Shown: piece after piece, positions 6,990 to 7,604 of the stretch
How positions within the stretch are numbered: the stretch's first letter is position 1
Layout: every line of letters starts with the position of its first letter
Assembly (NCBI GenBank): GCA_003250235.1
Contig: QKGY01000305.1
Location: forward strand, 1 to 7,604
Reading direction: 5' to 3'
DNA from: Desulfuromonadaceae bacterium
GTDB lineage: Bacteria; Desulfobacterota; Desulfuromonadia; Desulfuromonadales; SZUA-540
Length of the DNA: 7,604 bases
Program-made: the position numbers and the translations under genes
Notes under the pieces: model-generated
The model's database searches: none
Seen by the model: the letters and a program-made list of their open reading frames with translations, nothing else
Told to the model about the DNA's origin: nothing

Positions 6990-7092
6990 ATCGGAAAAAC
7001 AGCCCCTTGACCTCAGCATGGTACTGCAAAATCCGGTGAATGGCGAGGCCAAATTTCCCGGATCGGGTATTGCGAGGAAAGGGGCTGCCGAT
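6990..7092 (-). other. Structured intergenic RNA candidate between the two CheX-like genes
   Basis: In the 141-nt gap, CAGCCCCTT (- strand, 7087-7079) pairs perfectly with AAGGGGCTG (7008-7000). The helix can continue as ATCGG (7092-7088) with CCGAT (6994-6990), leaving TTTTT (6999-6995) as a one-sided bulge. Nested inside are ATCCGG/CCGGAT (7063-7058 with 7036-7031) enclosing TGGC-CTC-GCCA (7051-7041). The structure ends 4 nt before the Shine-Dalgarno of the next gene. It may be a leader element, an RNA-processing or attenuation site, or a chance fold; no known riboswitch consensus was recognised. Confidence 0.4.
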
Positions 7093-7115
7093 TTAGCGGA
7101 CCGTCGTGCGTCTGA

Positions 7116-7571
7116 TTACTTCGCTATCTGCAACTCAACCAGGAATTCTCCCGCTGAGCTGGAAAAAGGGATGGTCACCCATTCCGAATCGGCCAGGCAG
7201 TTGACGGTATATTCCTCGCCGTGAACCGCCGAAGGAATGGAGAGGGTGATATCCTTGCCGTTGCCGCTGAGCATCATTTTGATGTTGCCTGCCAGCATGT
7301 TGGCCAGCTCGCCGATGGCATCTTTGACGTCATCGTTGATTTCCGTCGTCTCCATCCCGAGGAAGCTGGTTGTAATGGCCATGGCGACCGGGTCGGGCGT
7401 ATGGATGGAGACCATCCCTTTGCTGACACCCGCCAGGCCAACCATTCCGGAGACGGAATACCGAAAGGAGGTCACTTTGGTTTCGAGAGGCGCTCCTGGA
7501 GCCACGTCGAGCATGACCATGGTCTCGAAGATCTCTTTGGTAGCGTCGATGATGTTTTGTTGCAGGTCCAA
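7116..7571 (-). CDS. CheX-like chemotaxis phosphatase-domain protein (first tandem copy)
   Basis: A 151-residue single-domain CheX-like protein. The ExxN motif sits in DAIGELANMLAGN, with Glu88 and Asn91 as the residues expected to position water for phospho-Asp hydrolysis; the flanking LAGN is also typical of CheX. The predicted fold is a mixed alpha/beta dimer, without signal peptide or membrane helix. The start codon is TTG, preceded at 5 nt by GGAGG within GGGAGGG. The frame stays open for the 11 codons to the window edge but contains no ATG or GTG there, so the TTG is the best start in view. Its neighbour downstream is a near-identical paralogue, so this pair came from a tandem duplication. 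It is the first visible gene of the leftward operon; the promoter and any earlier genes lie beyond the window. It could act on a chemotaxis CheY or on another receiver. Confidence 0.85.
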   Translation of the reverse strand: MDLQQNIIDATKEIFETMVMLDVAPGAPLETKVTSFRYSVSGMVGLAGVSKGMVSIHTPDPVAMAITTSFLGMETTEINDDVKDAIGELANMLAGNIKMMLSGNGKDITLSIPSAVHGEEYTVNCLADSEWVTIPFSSSAGEFLVELQIAK

Positions 7572-7575
7572 GGTT

Positions 7576-7582
7576 CCCTCCC
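7576..7582 (-). promoter_or_regulatory. Ribosome binding site of the first CheX-like gene
   Basis: GGGAGGG on the - strand holds a GGAGG core 5 nt before the TTG start at 7571. Its layout mirrors that of the paralogous gene. Confidence 0.75.
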
Positions 7583-7604
7583 TTTTATAAAAGCCCCCCG
7601 ATGG

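Noticed and set aside
6975..7052. Longer second CheX-like protein from TTG 7052 or ATG 7019
   Set aside because: The extra residues have no match in the paralogue and no ribosome binding site precedes either codon, whereas TTG 6974 has AGGAGG at 5 nt.
6975..7115. Known cyclic-di-GMP or other riboswitch in the intergenic region
   Set aside because: No conserved riboswitch core such as the GEMM motif was found by eye. Only generic pairing is present, so it is reported as an unassigned structure.

Overview
The window looks like a stretch of chromosome from an anaerobic, respiring deltaproteobacterium of the Desulfuromonadales/Geobacter type. This is an inference from gene content: a membrane Fe-S oxidoreductase directly followed by etfB and etfA, and a sigma-54 activator beside chemotaxis-type phosphatase genes. 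No rRNA, tRNA, mobile element or CRISPR array is visible, and base composition looks even throughout.

Left half, + strand (1-3095): a three-gene electron-transfer operon. The first gene is cut by the window edge. It encodes the end of a membrane domain fused to two [4Fe-4S] ferredoxin motifs and two CCG domains, as in the ETF:menaquinone oxidoreductases (EMO type). Next come etfB and etfA, the two subunits of an electron-transferring flavoprotein. Together they would carry electrons from acyl-CoA dehydrogenases, through ETF, to the membrane quinone pool. A long hairpin at 3129-3160 lies between this operon and the convergent one.

Right half, - strand (7571 down to 3200): four genes reading leftward, probably one operon. 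Two are small tandem CheX-like proteins (151 and 159 residues), both starting at TTG. The third is a 590-residue protein with two CheC/CheX-like domains and a C-terminal receiver-like domain that lacks the phosphoacceptor Asp and the conserved Lys. The fourth is an NtrC-type sigma-54 activator whose receiver keeps the Asp but has lost the conserved Lys and one pocket acid. This gives four ExxN phosphatase motifs next to two degenerate receivers, with no histidine kinase, CheA or CheY in view. It is the most unusual part of the window and may be a little-described signalling module that controls a sigma-54 regulon.

Starts were revised for several genes. The first gene is open to the left edge, so the Met at 130 is internal. 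etfB starts at 1390, the sigma-54 regulator at GTG 4642, and the second CheX-like gene at TTG 6974. The only sizeable gene-free stretch on the right, 6975-7115, can fold into a nested RNA structure just upstream of a ribosome binding site.
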